64,000 bases of DNA from Pseudomonas sp. TTU2014-080ASC (GTDB taxonomy: Bacteria; Pseudomonadota; Gammaproteobacteria; Pseudomonadales; Pseudomonadaceae). The notes beneath the pieces were generated by a model, which saw only the letters and a list, made by a program, of their open reading frames with translations, ran no database searches and was not told the origin of the DNA. Both the position numbers and the translations under genes were made by a program. The stretch spans positions 111,353 to 175,352 of the forward strand of contig NZ_LKKK01000016.1 of assembly GCF_001446935.1 (NCBI RefSeq). Direction: 5' to 3'. Below are positions 50,728-59,479 of this stretch, one piece after another (positions within the stretch are counted from its first letter, which is position 1; each line of letters starts with the position of its first letter).

Positions 50728-52836
50728 ATGACAACAAATAACGTTACTGATCTGGATCGCTTACTGGCTCCCAAATCCATTGCCATGGTTGGGGCCTCAA
50801 ACAATATGTACAGCATTGGCGGGCTGGTCTTTGCCAATATCAAGCGCTCATTCCAGGGCGCTCTGTTCCCCATTCACCCCAAGGATGCTGAAGTTCAGGG
50901 CCTGACCGCCTATGCCGACATCAGCGCACTGCCGCAAAGCGTTGATCTGGTTGTGATCGCTGTGGCCAGCCATGCGGTGGAAGCGGTGATTGAACAAGCC
51001 GTTGCCAAAGGTGTTGGCGGTGTTGTGCTGCTCTCATCTGGCTTTGCTGAAGCCGGCGAAGAAGGCATTGCCCTGCAAGCCCGCGTGGCCCAGAAAGCCC
51101 GCGAAGGCGGTGTGCGGGTGATCGGCCCGAACTGCATCGGTTATCTGAACATCAGCGGCGGCGTCATGGCTAACTTTGCCTTGACCCCGGACGAGCCGCT
51201 GCCTCCGGGCGGCAGTGTCGCGCTGGTTTCCCAGAGCGGTGGTTTTGGCTCCTACCTGACCACCAAAGGCCTGCTCACCGGCCTGCGTCTGGGCTGGTTC
51301 GTCAGCACCGGTAACGAGCTGGACGTGAACATTGCCGGGGTGCTGCGTTATTTGGTTGAGCGCCCGGAAGTGAAGGTCATGCTGGCGTTCAGCGAAACCC
51401 TGCGCGATCCGCACGTGTTTATTGAAACCGCACGCCGCGCTCAGGAGCTGGACAAACCGCTGATCATTCTCAAAGCCGGGCGCTCAGAAGCCGCCGCCAA
51501 AGCAGCGATGAGCCACACAGCTTCGGTCGTGGGCGCAGTCAATGTGTTCGACGCAGTTTGCCGTCAGTACGGCGTCATCGTCGCTCACAGCATGGAAGAA
51601 ATGCTCGATCTGGGCATGATCTTCCAGGACGGTCGCCGGGTTAAAAACAACCGCGTAGCGGTGATGACCACCTCCGGCGGCACCGGCGTACTGCTGGCTG
51701 ATGAATCCGCACTGAGCGGTCTGGATGTGCCGACCTTCCCGGCTGACGAGCAACAAAAAATGCTCGATGTGCTGCACACGCCGTTCTATGGCAGCGTGGC
51801 CAACCCCATCGACACCACCGCAGCGATTCGCCCGGACGCACTCAAAGCGGTGCAACAACTGGTCGCCAATAGCCCGTCAATCGACATGATGACCACCGTC
51901 ACCTGGGCGCGGGCAATTGAAGCAGCTAAGGATCTGGTCACGCTTTATCAGTCCACTGATAAGCCGCTGGCGGTGCTCTCCACAGACCTGGTTGAACCAC
52001 TTAAAGAAGCCGGTGTGCCGACCTATACCGACCCGCAGCGCGTAGCCAAATCGCTGGCGGCACTGTATCGCTTCTCCACGCGCCGCCCATTGACTGACGG
52101 TGCCTTCAGCACCGATGCCAACCGTGCGGCGCGTGCCCGTCAGCATCTGGAATTGCCTGCCGGCGAATACGTGCTGATGGAAGCCCAGGGCAAGCGTCTG
52201 TTTGCTGAATACGGCATTCCGCTAACAGCCGAAGAATGGGTACACAGCGAAGATCAGGCAGTTGCCGCCGCTGAGCGCATTGGCGGCAAAGTGGTGCTGA
52301 AGATCATGTCTTATCAGCTGCCGCACAAGTCCGATGTGGGCGGTGTACGCCTCGGTTTGCAAGGTGAGCAGGCAGTACGTGAAGCCTATCGCGCCATGCT
52401 CGAAGAGGTTTCCCGTCGTGCACCTAATGCCAAGCTCGACGGTGTATTGGTGCAGCAAATGGTGCCTGCACGCATGGAACTGACCTGCGGCCTGCAGCGT
52501 GACGAAGTGTTTGGTCCGATGGTTGCTGTCGGCCTGGGCGGTGTACTGGTTGAGCAGTTGGCAGAAACCACCCTGCTGCGCCCACCGTTCAGCCTCGAAA
52601 CTGCACGCCAGGCACTGGGCCAGCTGCTTGGCGGGCGTCTGATTCAGGGCCGCCGCGGCCTGTCCGACGAGGAGCAGAATCAGATCGCAGCGATCATGGT
52701 GGGTGTCGGCAACCTGGCACTGGAAAACGACAACATCAGCGAAGTCGACATCAACCCAATCCGGGTCGATGAAGGCAAAGCCTACGCGGCCGATGCGCTG
52801 GTCGTGCTGGCTGGCGCTCCTGAAGTCGCTCACTAA
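50728..52836 (+). CDS. ADP-forming acyl-CoA synthetase
   Basis: A 702-residue NDP-forming acyl-CoA ligase. It has an N-terminal CoA-binding domain (MVGASNNMYSIGG), two succinyl-CoA-ligase-like domains with the phospho-histidine region AMSHTASVVGAVNVFDA, and a C-terminal ATP-grasp domain (KSDVGGVRLGL, EVDINPIRV). It couples ATP to ADP plus phosphate with thioester formation. Steroid clusters usually activate acids with AMP-forming ligases, so this enzyme is notable. Likely substrate: a steroid side-chain or ring-derived acid. Confidence 0.85.
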   Translation: MTTNNVTDLDRLLAPKSIAMVGASNNMYSIGGLVFANIKRSFQGALFPIHPKDAEVQGLTAYADISALPQSVDLVVIAVASHAVEAVIEQAVAKGVGGVVLLSSGFAEAGEEGIALQARVAQKAREGGVRVIGPNCIGYLNISGGVMANFALTPDEPLPPGGSVALVSQSGGFGSYLTTKGLLTGLRLGWFVSTGNELDVNIAGVLRYLVERPEVKVMLAFSETLRDPHVFIETARRAQELDKPLIILKAGRSEAAAKAAMSHTASVVGAVNVFDAVCRQYGVIVAHSMEEMLDLGMIFQDGRRVKNNRVAVMTTSGGTGVLLADESALSGLDVPTFPADEQQKMLDVLHTPFYGSVANPIDTTAAIRPDALKAVQQLVANSPSIDMMTTVTWARAIEAAKDLVTLYQSTDKPLAVLSTDLVEPLKEAGVPTYTDPQRVAKSLAALYRFSTRRPLTDGAFSTDANRAARARQHLELPAGEYVLMEAQGKRLFAEYGIPLTAEEWVHSEDQAVAAAERIGGKVVLKIMSYQLPHKSDVGGVRLGLQGEQAVREAYRAMLEEVSRRAPNAKLDGVLVQQMVPARMELTCGLQRDEVFGPMVAVGLGGVLVEQLAETTLLRPPFSLETARQALGQLLGGRLIQGRRGLSDEEQNQIAAIMVGVGNLALENDNISEVDINPIRVDEGKAYAADALVVLAGAPEVAH

Positions 52837-52846
52837 GGAAGCTGAC

Positions 52847-53326
52847 ATGGCAGATCAATCCCTGATCGGCTACCAGTTCCCGGAGTTTCGGTTCACGGTT
52901 GAAGAAGGCAAGGTTGCGGAGTTCGCCAAGGCGATCTTCGCAACCGACCCGCTCTACCTTGATCTGGACGCGGCACAACAGCAGGGCTTCAACTCCCTGC
53001 TGGCACCGCCGACGTTCAGCGCCGTCACTCTGCATTGGCAGCCACAACAAGACGGCAACCCACTCAACCTCGACCTGACCCGCGTGCTGGCCGGCGGTAA
53101 CGAGTGGGAGTACCTGCGCCCTGTCGTAGCCGGTGAAACCTTCACCGTGCGCACGCGCATTGCTGACGTCAGCAAAAAGCAAGGTTCCCGCGGCGAAATG
53201 ACATTCATCATCCGCGAAATGGGCTTTTACGACGCGCACGATTCGCTGGCCTTAATTGCCCGCAGCACCATCATCGAAATGCCGCCGCGGCCAGCCACTA
53301 AACCTGCCGGGGAGACCTCAGCATGA
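52847..53326 (+). CDS. MaoC-like (FAS1-type) hydratase subunit, non-catalytic half
   Basis: A 159-residue hotdog protein of the MaoC N-terminal type (PEFRFTVEEGKVAEFAKAI, then LLAPPTFSAVTLHW). The hydratase motif DxNPxH is missing, as expected for the structural half of heteromeric enoyl-CoA hydratases such as ChsH1-ChsH2. The ATG at 52847 follows AAGGAAGCTGAC. The stop overlaps the next start by ATGA, so the two subunits are coupled. Confidence 0.8.
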   Translation: MADQSLIGYQFPEFRFTVEEGKVAEFAKAIFATDPLYLDLDAAQQQGFNSLLAPPTFSAVTLHWQPQQDGNPLNLDLTRVLAGGNEWEYLRPVVAGETFTVRTRIADVSKKQGSRGEMTFIIREMGFYDAHDSLALIARSTIIEMPPRPATKPAGETSA

Positions 53327-53775
53327 GCGCTGCCTTGAAGACGTTTACTCCGGGCGATACCGCGCCTGAACGTCGGGTTGGGCCCATCAGCCGGACCGAC
53401 ATTGTCCGCTACGCTGGGGCTGGCGGGGACTTTAACCCCATTCACCACGACGAAACATTCGCCCAAGGCGCAGGCTTCCCCAGTGTATTTGCTCACGGCC
53501 TGCTCACCGCCGGCATTCTCTCGACATACACCAGCCAGTGGCTGGGTCTGACCGCGCTGCGTAAGTACGCCGTGCGCTATGTCGCCCAAGTCTGGCCGGG
53601 AGACACCCTACTGCTCAGCGGTGAGGTTACGTCTGTTGAAACCACAGCCGATGGCACCCGAGTGGTGACCTGCGAGTTGCTGGTGCAACGCGAAGCCAAC
53701 GGCCAACAGCAAGAAGTGCTCAAGGCAACCGCCGTCGCGCATTACGACCAATCAGCAGGTGAATCGGATGACTGA
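53323..53775 (+). CDS. MaoC enoyl-CoA hydratase, catalytic subunit
   Basis: A 150-residue MaoC hydratase-2 protein with the active-site segment AGGDFNPIHHDETFA; D36 and H41 are the expected catalytic pair. With the preceding protein it should hydrate a steroid enoyl-CoA. It overlaps genes on both sides (4 bases upstream, 8 downstream), tying it to the DUF35/aldolase pair that would cleave the product. Confidence 0.85.
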   Translation: MSAALKTFTPGDTAPERRVGPISRTDIVRYAGAGGDFNPIHHDETFAQGAGFPSVFAHGLLTAGILSTYTSQWLGLTALRKYAVRYVAQVWPGDTLLLSGEVTSVETTADGTRVVTCELLVQREANGQQQEVLKATAVAHYDQSAGESDD

Positions 53776-54148
53776 TGTTTTCGAAACCGAGCCTTATCAG
53801 CGCTATCTGGAAGGTCTTGAGCGTGGCGTGTTGGTCTATCAGCACTGCAACGAATGCCACAAAGCCATTTTCTATCCCCGCCCCGGCTGCCCATTCTGCG
53901 GCGCACTGGATTTGCAGCTTCGCGACAGTAAAGGGAGCGGCACGCTGTATTCGGTCAGTGTCGTGCACGACAAAACCCAGAACTACAACCTGGTGCTGGT
54001 CGATCTGGATGAAGGCTTCCGCATCATGAGTACCGTGCCCGACTGTGAGGCACCCTCGATTGGGGCCCGTGTTAAAGGCCGAGTAGAACAACTGCCCGAG
54101 CAAGAACCACGCGTTGTATTTGATCTGTGCGAAGGGGTGCAAGAATGA
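53768..54148 (+). CDS. DUF35 zinc-ribbon/OB-fold protein
   Basis: A 126-residue protein with a rubredoxin-like zinc ribbon (C27, C30, C41, C44: CNEC and CPFC) followed by an OB-fold. Such DUF35 modules bind thiolase-fold aldolases; in Mycobacterium the domain is the C-terminal half of ChsH2, while here it is a separate gene. The ATG at 53768 is preferred to a GTG 9 bases earlier because AGGTGA is well placed. It overlaps the next gene by ATGA. Confidence 0.85.
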   Translation: MTDVFETEPYQRYLEGLERGVLVYQHCNECHKAIFYPRPGCPFCGALDLQLRDSKGSGTLYSVSVVHDKTQNYNLVLVDLDEGFRIMSTVPDCEAPSIGARVKGRVEQLPEQEPRVVFDLCEGVQE

Positions 54149-55317
54149 CTTTTGAACATCTGCGCGGCAAAGCCGCAATCGTAGGTGTGGCAGAGTCGGA
54201 CCTCGGTGATGTCGGGCCACAGCGCTATGCCATTGAGCTGGCCGCCCAGGCTGCTTACCGGGCTCTGGAAGATGCTGGCCTGCGCAGCACAGACGTTGAC
54301 GGTTTGTTCAGCTGCGTCATGGGGCGCTTCATGAGCAACCTGGACTTCGGCGAATACATGGGCATTCGGCCACGCTACAGCGACAGCGGCGTGATTGGCG
54401 GCAGCTCATTTCTGTCCTACGTGTTCCATGCTGCAGCCGCTATTGATGCAGGCCTGTGTGACACCGCGCTGATCGTCTATGGCAGCACGCCACGGGCCGA
54501 CGGGCATCGTCGCCAACCGCTGACTGGCAGCCCGGAACGCCCTAATTACGAAGCCCCTTATAAGCCGCGCCATCCGGTCTCAGGCTATGCCCTGGCTACC
54601 GCACGGCACATGCACCAGTACGGCACCACCCGCGAGCAACTGGCTGAAGTTGCCGTTGCTGCCCGCGCCTGGGCCCAACTGAATCCGGCGGCATTCCATT
54701 ACGGCAAAGGCCCGCTGACAGTGGGTGAAGTGCTGGACAGCAAGATGATCTCCAGCCCACTGACCATTCGTGACTGCTGCTTGGTCACCGATGGCGGCGG
54801 CGCGCTGGTGATGACCAGTGCCGAGCGCGCTAAGCAACTGCGTAAACCGCCGGTTTACCTGTTGGGAGCCGGTGAGGCGCACTCGCACCGCAGCATTTCG
54901 CAAATGCCGGACCTGACCACTACCTGCGCGGTTGAGTCCTCCGCACGGGCCTATGCCATGGCCGGTGTGAAGCCGTCCGATGTCAACGTGCTGCAGCTCT
55001 ACGATGCCTTCACCATCAACCCAATCATGTTCCTTGAGGACCTGGGTTTTTGCGCCAAGGGTGAAGGCGGCGCGTTTGTCGCCGATGGCCGAATCGCTCC
55101 GGGTGGCAGCCTACCGGTGAACACCAACGGCGGCGGTCTGGCCCATTGTCACCCCGGCATGTACGGCATCTTTGCCCTGATTGAAGCAGCCCGCCAGGTG
55201 CGTGGTGAAGCCGGTGAGCGCCAGCAAAAGGGGGTTGATATTGCCCTGGCTCAAGGCAATGGCGGTCAGTTCTCAAGCCAAGTCACAGCCATTCTCGGCT
55301 CAGAGGCAGCGCTATGA
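54145..55317 (+). CDS. thiolase-fold steroid side-chain aldolase (Ltp2/Sal-like)
   Basis: A 390-residue lipid-transfer-protein-type thiolase. The usual nucleophile Cys region reads VIGGSSFLSY (about residues 83-92), with no cysteine, so Claisen thiolysis is unlikely. Tyr286 (VLQLYDAF) and Tyr340 (HPGMYGIF) match the tyrosines of Ltp2-type retro-aldolases. With the DUF35 partner it would release a short acyl-CoA from a beta-hydroxy steroid acyl-CoA, leaving the 17-keto steroid. Translation is coupled to both neighbours. Confidence 0.82.
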   Translation: MTFEHLRGKAAIVGVAESDLGDVGPQRYAIELAAQAAYRALEDAGLRSTDVDGLFSCVMGRFMSNLDFGEYMGIRPRYSDSGVIGGSSFLSYVFHAAAAIDAGLCDTALIVYGSTPRADGHRRQPLTGSPERPNYEAPYKPRHPVSGYALATARHMHQYGTTREQLAEVAVAARAWAQLNPAAFHYGKGPLTVGEVLDSKMISSPLTIRDCCLVTDGGGALVMTSAERAKQLRKPPVYLLGAGEAHSHRSISQMPDLTTTCAVESSARAYAMAGVKPSDVNVLQLYDAFTINPIMFLEDLGFCAKGEGGAFVADGRIAPGGSLPVNTNGGGLAHCHPGMYGIFALIEAARQVRGEAGERQQKGVDIALAQGNGGQFSSQVTAILGSEAAL

Positions 55318-56072
55318 GTTGCGTATTGCGCGAGCGTCACGGCGACGTATTGCTGGTCACACTTAACCGGCCAGATGCCCTCAACAGCTTCAACGCTGAC
55401 ATGCACCGTGCACTCTCTGATGCCTGGCATGAAGCCAGTGACAGTGAGATTCGCGCCGTCGTCCTGACCGGTGCCGGACGGGGCTTTTGTGCCGGTGCAG
55501 ACCTGCACTCCCCGCCAGCCCCCGAAAGTATCGGCCACAACACACTGCGCCATACCTTCAACCCCCACACGTTGGCGATGGCGGCGTTGGATAAACCCGT
55601 TATTGCAGCCATCAACGGTGCAGCAGCGGGTGCAGGGCTTTCGCTGGCCTGCGCGGCCGACATTCAACTGGCGTCCAGTCAGGCCAAATTTGTTCCTGCA
55701 TTCGTCGACATCGGCTTAGTGCCTGATGCCGGTGGCAGCTGGTTTATCAGCCGCCTGCTGGGCTATTCGAAAGCCTTTCGCTGGCTGGCCAGCAACCAGC
55801 GTCTGAGTGCTGAAGAGGCCTTGAACTGGGGACTGGTCAGCGAAGTGTTGCCCCCGGAAGAACTGTTGGGCCGGGCCCTGGAACTGGCCCAGCAACTGGC
55901 CGCCAAACCCGGCGCAGCCATCGGGCTAACCAAACGCTTATTGGCGCAAGCCAGCCGCAACAGTCTGGCTGACCAACTAGAAGCAGAAGTCACCTTACAG
56001 AACATGGCGGTCAATGACCCAGCCCGTGCCAAAGCCCGTGCAGCCATGCTCGAAAAAATTTCCCGGGGCTGA
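55314..56072 (+). CDS. enoyl-CoA hydratase/isomerase (crotonase family)
   Basis: A 252-residue crotonase with the oxyanion text GAGRGFCAGADL and AAINGAAAGAGLSLACAADI. The second acidic position reads GLVPDAGGS, an Asp as in PaaG-type isomerases rather than Glu, so isomerase or ring-cleavage chemistry is as likely as hydration. It is coupled to the aldolase gene by ATGA. Probably acts on a steroid-derived CoA ester. Confidence 0.85.
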   Translation: MSCVLRERHGDVLLVTLNRPDALNSFNADMHRALSDAWHEASDSEIRAVVLTGAGRGFCAGADLHSPPAPESIGHNTLRHTFNPHTLAMAALDKPVIAAINGAAAGAGLSLACAADIQLASSQAKFVPAFVDIGLVPDAGGSWFISRLLGYSKAFRWLASNQRLSAEEALNWGLVSEVLPPEELLGRALELAQQLAAKPGAAIGLTKRLLAQASRNSLADQLEAEVTLQNMAVNDPARAKARAAMLEKISRG

Positions 56073-56100
56073 TGACCCTTACGTTTAAACCGGAGTTGTC

Positions 56101-56910
56101 ATGATTGATTACGGACGTTTTCGCAGCATCCTGGCAGAGCGTCAGGAGCATGTGCTGATCCTGACCCTCAACCGCCCGGACCGCCTCAACGCGGTAGGCG
56201 ATGACATGCATGAAGGGCTGGAGGCCATTCTGGCTGACCTGCGCAACGACTCAAGTGTTCGAGCGGTGGTGCTGCAAGCTGCAGGCCGCGCATTTTGCGT
56301 CGGCGGTGACGTGAAGTCATTCGACGAAGAGCCGCAAGCCGAGCAAACCCCTTATGAGCAGATGCAACTGGTTACCCGCAGCGCGACCAACCTGATCGAA
56401 CGCTTCATCGACGTACCACAACCGATGATCTGCGCGGTTCAGGGCTATGCCATGGGGCTGGGCGCGACATTGGCGCTGATGTGCGATGTGCTGCTGATTG
56501 CCGAAGACGCACAGATCGCGGACACCCACGTCCCAGTCGGCCTTGTAGCCGGTGATGGCGGCGCTCTGGCTTGGCCGCTGGCGATGCCGTTCGGCGCAGC
56601 CAAGTACTACCTGATGACCGGCGACCGGGTCGGCGGTGTTGAGGCTGCACGTCTTGGCCTTGCCCTGAAAGCAGTGCCGGCAAGCGAGTTGCAGGAGCAG
56701 GCGCATGCCATGGCACACAAAATTGCCAAGCTGCCGCCTCTGGCCGTCCAAGGCACTAAACGCACCCTCAACAACATCCTCCGCCACCGCAGCCAGTTGA
56801 CCCTGGAAAGCGGCCTGCAAGCGGAAGCTGCAACCTTCCTGAGCAATGACCACAAAGAGGCTGTCAGCGCCTTTGTGGAAAAACGCAGCGCCACCTTTGC
56901 AGGACGCTAA
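56101..56910 (+). CDS. enoyl-CoA hydratase/isomerase (crotonase family), second copy
   Basis: A 269-residue crotonase with AAGRAFCVGGDVKSFD and AVQGYAMGLGATLALMCDVL. The second catalytic region reads GLVAGDGGAL, again with Asp. It is only distantly similar to the preceding crotonase, so it is not a recent duplication. GGAG precedes the start. Substrate unknown, but co-transcription points to steroid acyl-CoA breakdown. Confidence 0.85.
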   Translation: MIDYGRFRSILAERQEHVLILTLNRPDRLNAVGDDMHEGLEAILADLRNDSSVRAVVLQAAGRAFCVGGDVKSFDEEPQAEQTPYEQMQLVTRSATNLIERFIDVPQPMICAVQGYAMGLGATLALMCDVLLIAEDAQIADTHVPVGLVAGDGGALAWPLAMPFGAAKYYLMTGDRVGGVEAARLGLALKAVPASELQEQAHAMAHKIAKLPPLAVQGTKRTLNNILRHRSQLTLESGLQAEAATFLSNDHKEAVSAFVEKRSATFAGR

Positions 56911-56916
56911 GCCACT

Positions 56917-58137
56917 ATGAACCCGGTAACCACAGGTAGCGGCTGGCTAAGCGGTATCTCTCTGGAAGTACGCTGCCTGTGCGTTATCAGTTTCATCTCC
57001 GCAGTGGGCTTCGGTATTCAGTCACCGGCCATTCCGGTCTTCGGACAGAGCTTGGGGGTTGGCAGTGCGATGGTCGGTCTGATCATCGCCGCCTTCCCTC
57101 TGGCGCGCTTGTTAATGGCCTGGCCCGGCGGCGTGTTGAGCAACCGCTGGGGCGAATACCGCCTGCTGGTCAGCGGCCTGTTCATTATGGCCGCAGCCAG
57201 TGTCGCAGCCGGGTTTTCACGCTCTGCTGAGGACTTGCTGATTTACCGGGGTTTATGTGGCGTAGGCTCAGTCTTGTACAGCATCTCCGCCATGAGCCTG
57301 TTGCTGCGCACCACTGACCCGGGCCACCGAGGTAAAGCCACCGGCCTGTTTATGGGGGCTTATTACATCGGCACCGTCAGCGGCCCAGCCATCGGCAGCA
57401 TTTTTGTTGATCTGTCGGTGCGTCTGCCGTTCATTATTTACGGCGCAGGCGCGGGGCTGGCCGGCTTGGTTGCCCTGATCTTGCTGCGCAATCAACGCCA
57501 CGCCCAGCGCAAAGATAAAGCGTCCGGCGCAGTCCCGACACGGGTCAGAGACGCACTCAAACTCGCCTCATATCGTTCCGCCCTGGCCAGTAACTTTTCT
57601 GTGGGCTTTGCCGTGTATGGCGTGCGCGTTTCAGTTCTGCCGCTGTTCCTGCTGACCGTGCTTAACCAGCCAGCAAAATGGATTGGTATTGGTCTGACGG
57701 TTGGAGCACTGGCGCAAACACTGGTACTGCCCAAAGCCGGTCAGTTGGCAGATAAATGGGGCGTGAAGAAAACACTGCTGCTGGGAATGTTCAGCGTGCT
57801 GCTCAGCTTCCTGATCATCCAGCTCGGCCACTCGCTGACGGCTTATCTTATCGGCCTGGCCTTTATGGGGCTGGGCACTGCATTCTGCACCACCTCGGCT
57901 GCCGTGGCCGCCGGAAATGCGGCCAACGGCCATGGTGGCACCGTTATCTCGACCTATCAGATGTCGGCGGATTTGGGCATGGTCACTGGCCCCATCCTGA
58001 TCGGCTATCTGGCGGAACATTATTCATACGATCTCGCTCTGGCCTGCACCGCTGCGTTGCTGGCCACTGCCCTGATCACTGCATTTGCCATTCCTAAAAC
58101 AACAAGTAAGGCGACTTCAAACGATGCAAAAGCATGA
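56917..58137 (+). CDS. MFS transporter
   Basis: A 406-residue major facilitator with 12 predicted membrane helices. The loop 2-3 motif reads GGVLSNRWGEYRLL and its repeat reads GQLADKWGVKKTLL. It starts 6 bases after the crotonase stop and overlaps the following SDR gene. It probably moves a steroid, bile acid or breakdown product across the inner membrane; direction is unknown. Confidence 0.85.
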   Translation: MNPVTTGSGWLSGISLEVRCLCVISFISAVGFGIQSPAIPVFGQSLGVGSAMVGLIIAAFPLARLLMAWPGGVLSNRWGEYRLLVSGLFIMAAASVAAGFSRSAEDLLIYRGLCGVGSVLYSISAMSLLLRTTDPGHRGKATGLFMGAYYIGTVSGPAIGSIFVDLSVRLPFIIYGAGAGLAGLVALILLRNQRHAQRKDKASGAVPTRVRDALKLASYRSALASNFSVGFAVYGVRVSVLPLFLLTVLNQPAKWIGIGLTVGALAQTLVLPKAGQLADKWGVKKTLLLGMFSVLLSFLIIQLGHSLTAYLIGLAFMGLGTAFCTTSAAVAAGNAANGHGGTVISTYQMSADLGMVTGPILIGYLAEHYSYDLALACTAALLATALITAFAIPKTTSKATSNDAKA

Positions 58138-59089
58138 ACTCAGCATGCCCGATCTCAAGGGTAAAACTGCGCTGGTTACCGGAGGCGCTGGCGGTATTGG
58201 TTTTGAGACTGCCAAAGCGCTGGCTCAGGCCGGAGCAAAAGTCATCATTGCCGATCTTGATGAAAAAGGTGGGCATGCAGCGATTGCGCGGATCAACCAA
58301 CTACACCCATTTGCCCAACCCCATTTTGCTCGCCTGGACCTGAGCAAGCTGCAACAGGTAAGAAGCTTCGCCGAGTCGTTGCTGCAAACCGAGCAACCCT
58401 TGGACCTGTTATTCAACAACGCTGGCATCCAGCCCCTGAGCAAAGCCAGTCGCACCCCGGAAGGCCATGAGCTGACCCTGGCCATCGGACACTTGGGCCA
58501 CTTCACCCTCACCAGCCTGCTGCTGCCACTGTTGCTGGCAAGCCCAGAGCCACGCGTGATTACCACCTCAAGCCTGGTTCACCGTCAGGGCAAAATTGAT
58601 CGTGATGACCTGCAGCTGAACAACAACTACGAGGCCCAGCGCGCCTATAACCAGACCAAACTGGCCAATCTGCTGTTCGCCCGCGAACTGCAGCGCCGCG
58701 CCAAAGAAGCTGGCACCAGGTTGATCAGTGTGGCCGCTCACCCCGGCGTTGCGCGCACGGGCATCGGCAGCAACCGTAGCCGCCAAGGCCAATTGGGCTG
58801 GAAAGACAACATGGTCGGTGTGGTACTCAAAGTGGTGATGCCACTGCTCGGGCAGGATGCTGATCAAGGTGCCCTGCCGCTGCTGTATGCGGCCACGCTG
58901 AAAGACGTTGAGCCGGGCGGTTTCTATGGCCCAGGTGGAATTGGCGAGATGAAAGGTGCTCCCAAAGCCGCACGAGTCGCGCCCATCGCCAAGGATCAAG
59001 CCCTTGCTCAATGGCTCTGGGAAACCTCTGAGCGGCTTTGCCAAGTCGATTACAGCGCCCTCTCCACCCCATCTCATCAAAGCATCTGA
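58124..59089 (+). CDS. short-chain dehydrogenase (retinol-dehydrogenase-like)
   Basis: A 321-residue SDR with TGGAGGIGFETAKALAQAG, NNAG near residue 102 and YNQTKLANLLFARE (Tyr and Lys of the active site). The long form resembles retinol/protochlorophyllide-type SDRs, which act on lipophilic alcohols. Two starts are possible, 58124 and 58145; I chose 58124, although neither has a strong ribosome site. It overlaps the MFS gene by 14 bases. Probably oxidises or reduces a steroid carbonyl. Confidence 0.78.
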   Translation: MQKHELSMPDLKGKTALVTGGAGGIGFETAKALAQAGAKVIIADLDEKGGHAAIARINQLHPFAQPHFARLDLSKLQQVRSFAESLLQTEQPLDLLFNNAGIQPLSKASRTPEGHELTLAIGHLGHFTLTSLLLPLLLASPEPRVITTSSLVHRQGKIDRDDLQLNNNYEAQRAYNQTKLANLLFARELQRRAKEAGTRLISVAAHPGVARTGIGSNRSRQGQLGWKDNMVGVVLKVVMPLLGQDADQGALPLLYAATLKDVEPGGFYGPGGIGEMKGAPKAARVAPIAKDQALAQWLWETSERLCQVDYSALSTPSHQSI

Positions 59090-59101
59090 AAGGAACCCAC
59101 C

Positions 59102-59479
59102 ATGAGCAAAGAAGCCCAGATGAAGCAAGCGCTGCACGCTTACATCGACGCCTTCAACCGCGCCGACCTGGAGGCCATCGTAGCCCTCTACGCGCCTGAC
59201 GCGAGCGTCGAAGACCCCTACGGCAGCCCGGCCAAAACAGGCCACACAGCCATCAGGGAGTTTTATGCCAGCTCGTTGCAATCAGGCGCCAAACTTGAGC
59301 TCGACGCGCCGATCAGAGCCAGCATGGCCGACGCCGCTGCCATGGCATTTACTGCCGTGGTGAAAACCCCGGAGAACGTGATTCGGGTCAGCGTTATTGA
59401 TTTGATGACCTTCAACGAGCAAGGGTTGATCACCTCAATGCGCGCGTACTTCGGCCAGAGCGATATCCAAACGCTCTAA
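59102..59479 (+). CDS. ksi: Delta5-3-ketosteroid isomerase
   Basis: A 125-residue SnoaL-fold protein that matches ketosteroid isomerase in fold and catalytic residues: Tyr14 (HAYIDAFN), Asp38 (SVEDPYG) and Asp100 (VSVIDLMTF). The text HTAIREFYASSL is close to the Comamonas enzyme. It moves the double bond from Delta5 to Delta4 in 3-ketosteroids, feeding KstD and KshAB. AAGGAACCCACC precedes the start. Last gene of the long plus-strand operon; its end overlaps the convergent dioxygenase by 4 bases. Confidence 0.9.
   Translation: MSKEAQMKQALHAYIDAFNRADLEAIVALYAPDASVEDPYGSPAKTGHTAIREFYASSLQSGAKLELDAPIRASMADAAAMAFTAVVKTPENVIRVSVIDLMTFNEQGLITSMRAYFGQSDIQTL

Noticed and set aside
50705..50745. A-rich stretch at the start of the ADP-forming ligase gene
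   Set aside because: It contains CAATAATGACAACAAATAA, but no full AANAANAA match, so it was not counted as an Hfq/Crc site.
55314..56910. tandem duplication of the two crotonase genes
   Set aside because: The proteins differ in length and in most positions outside common crotonase motifs, so recent duplication is not supported.
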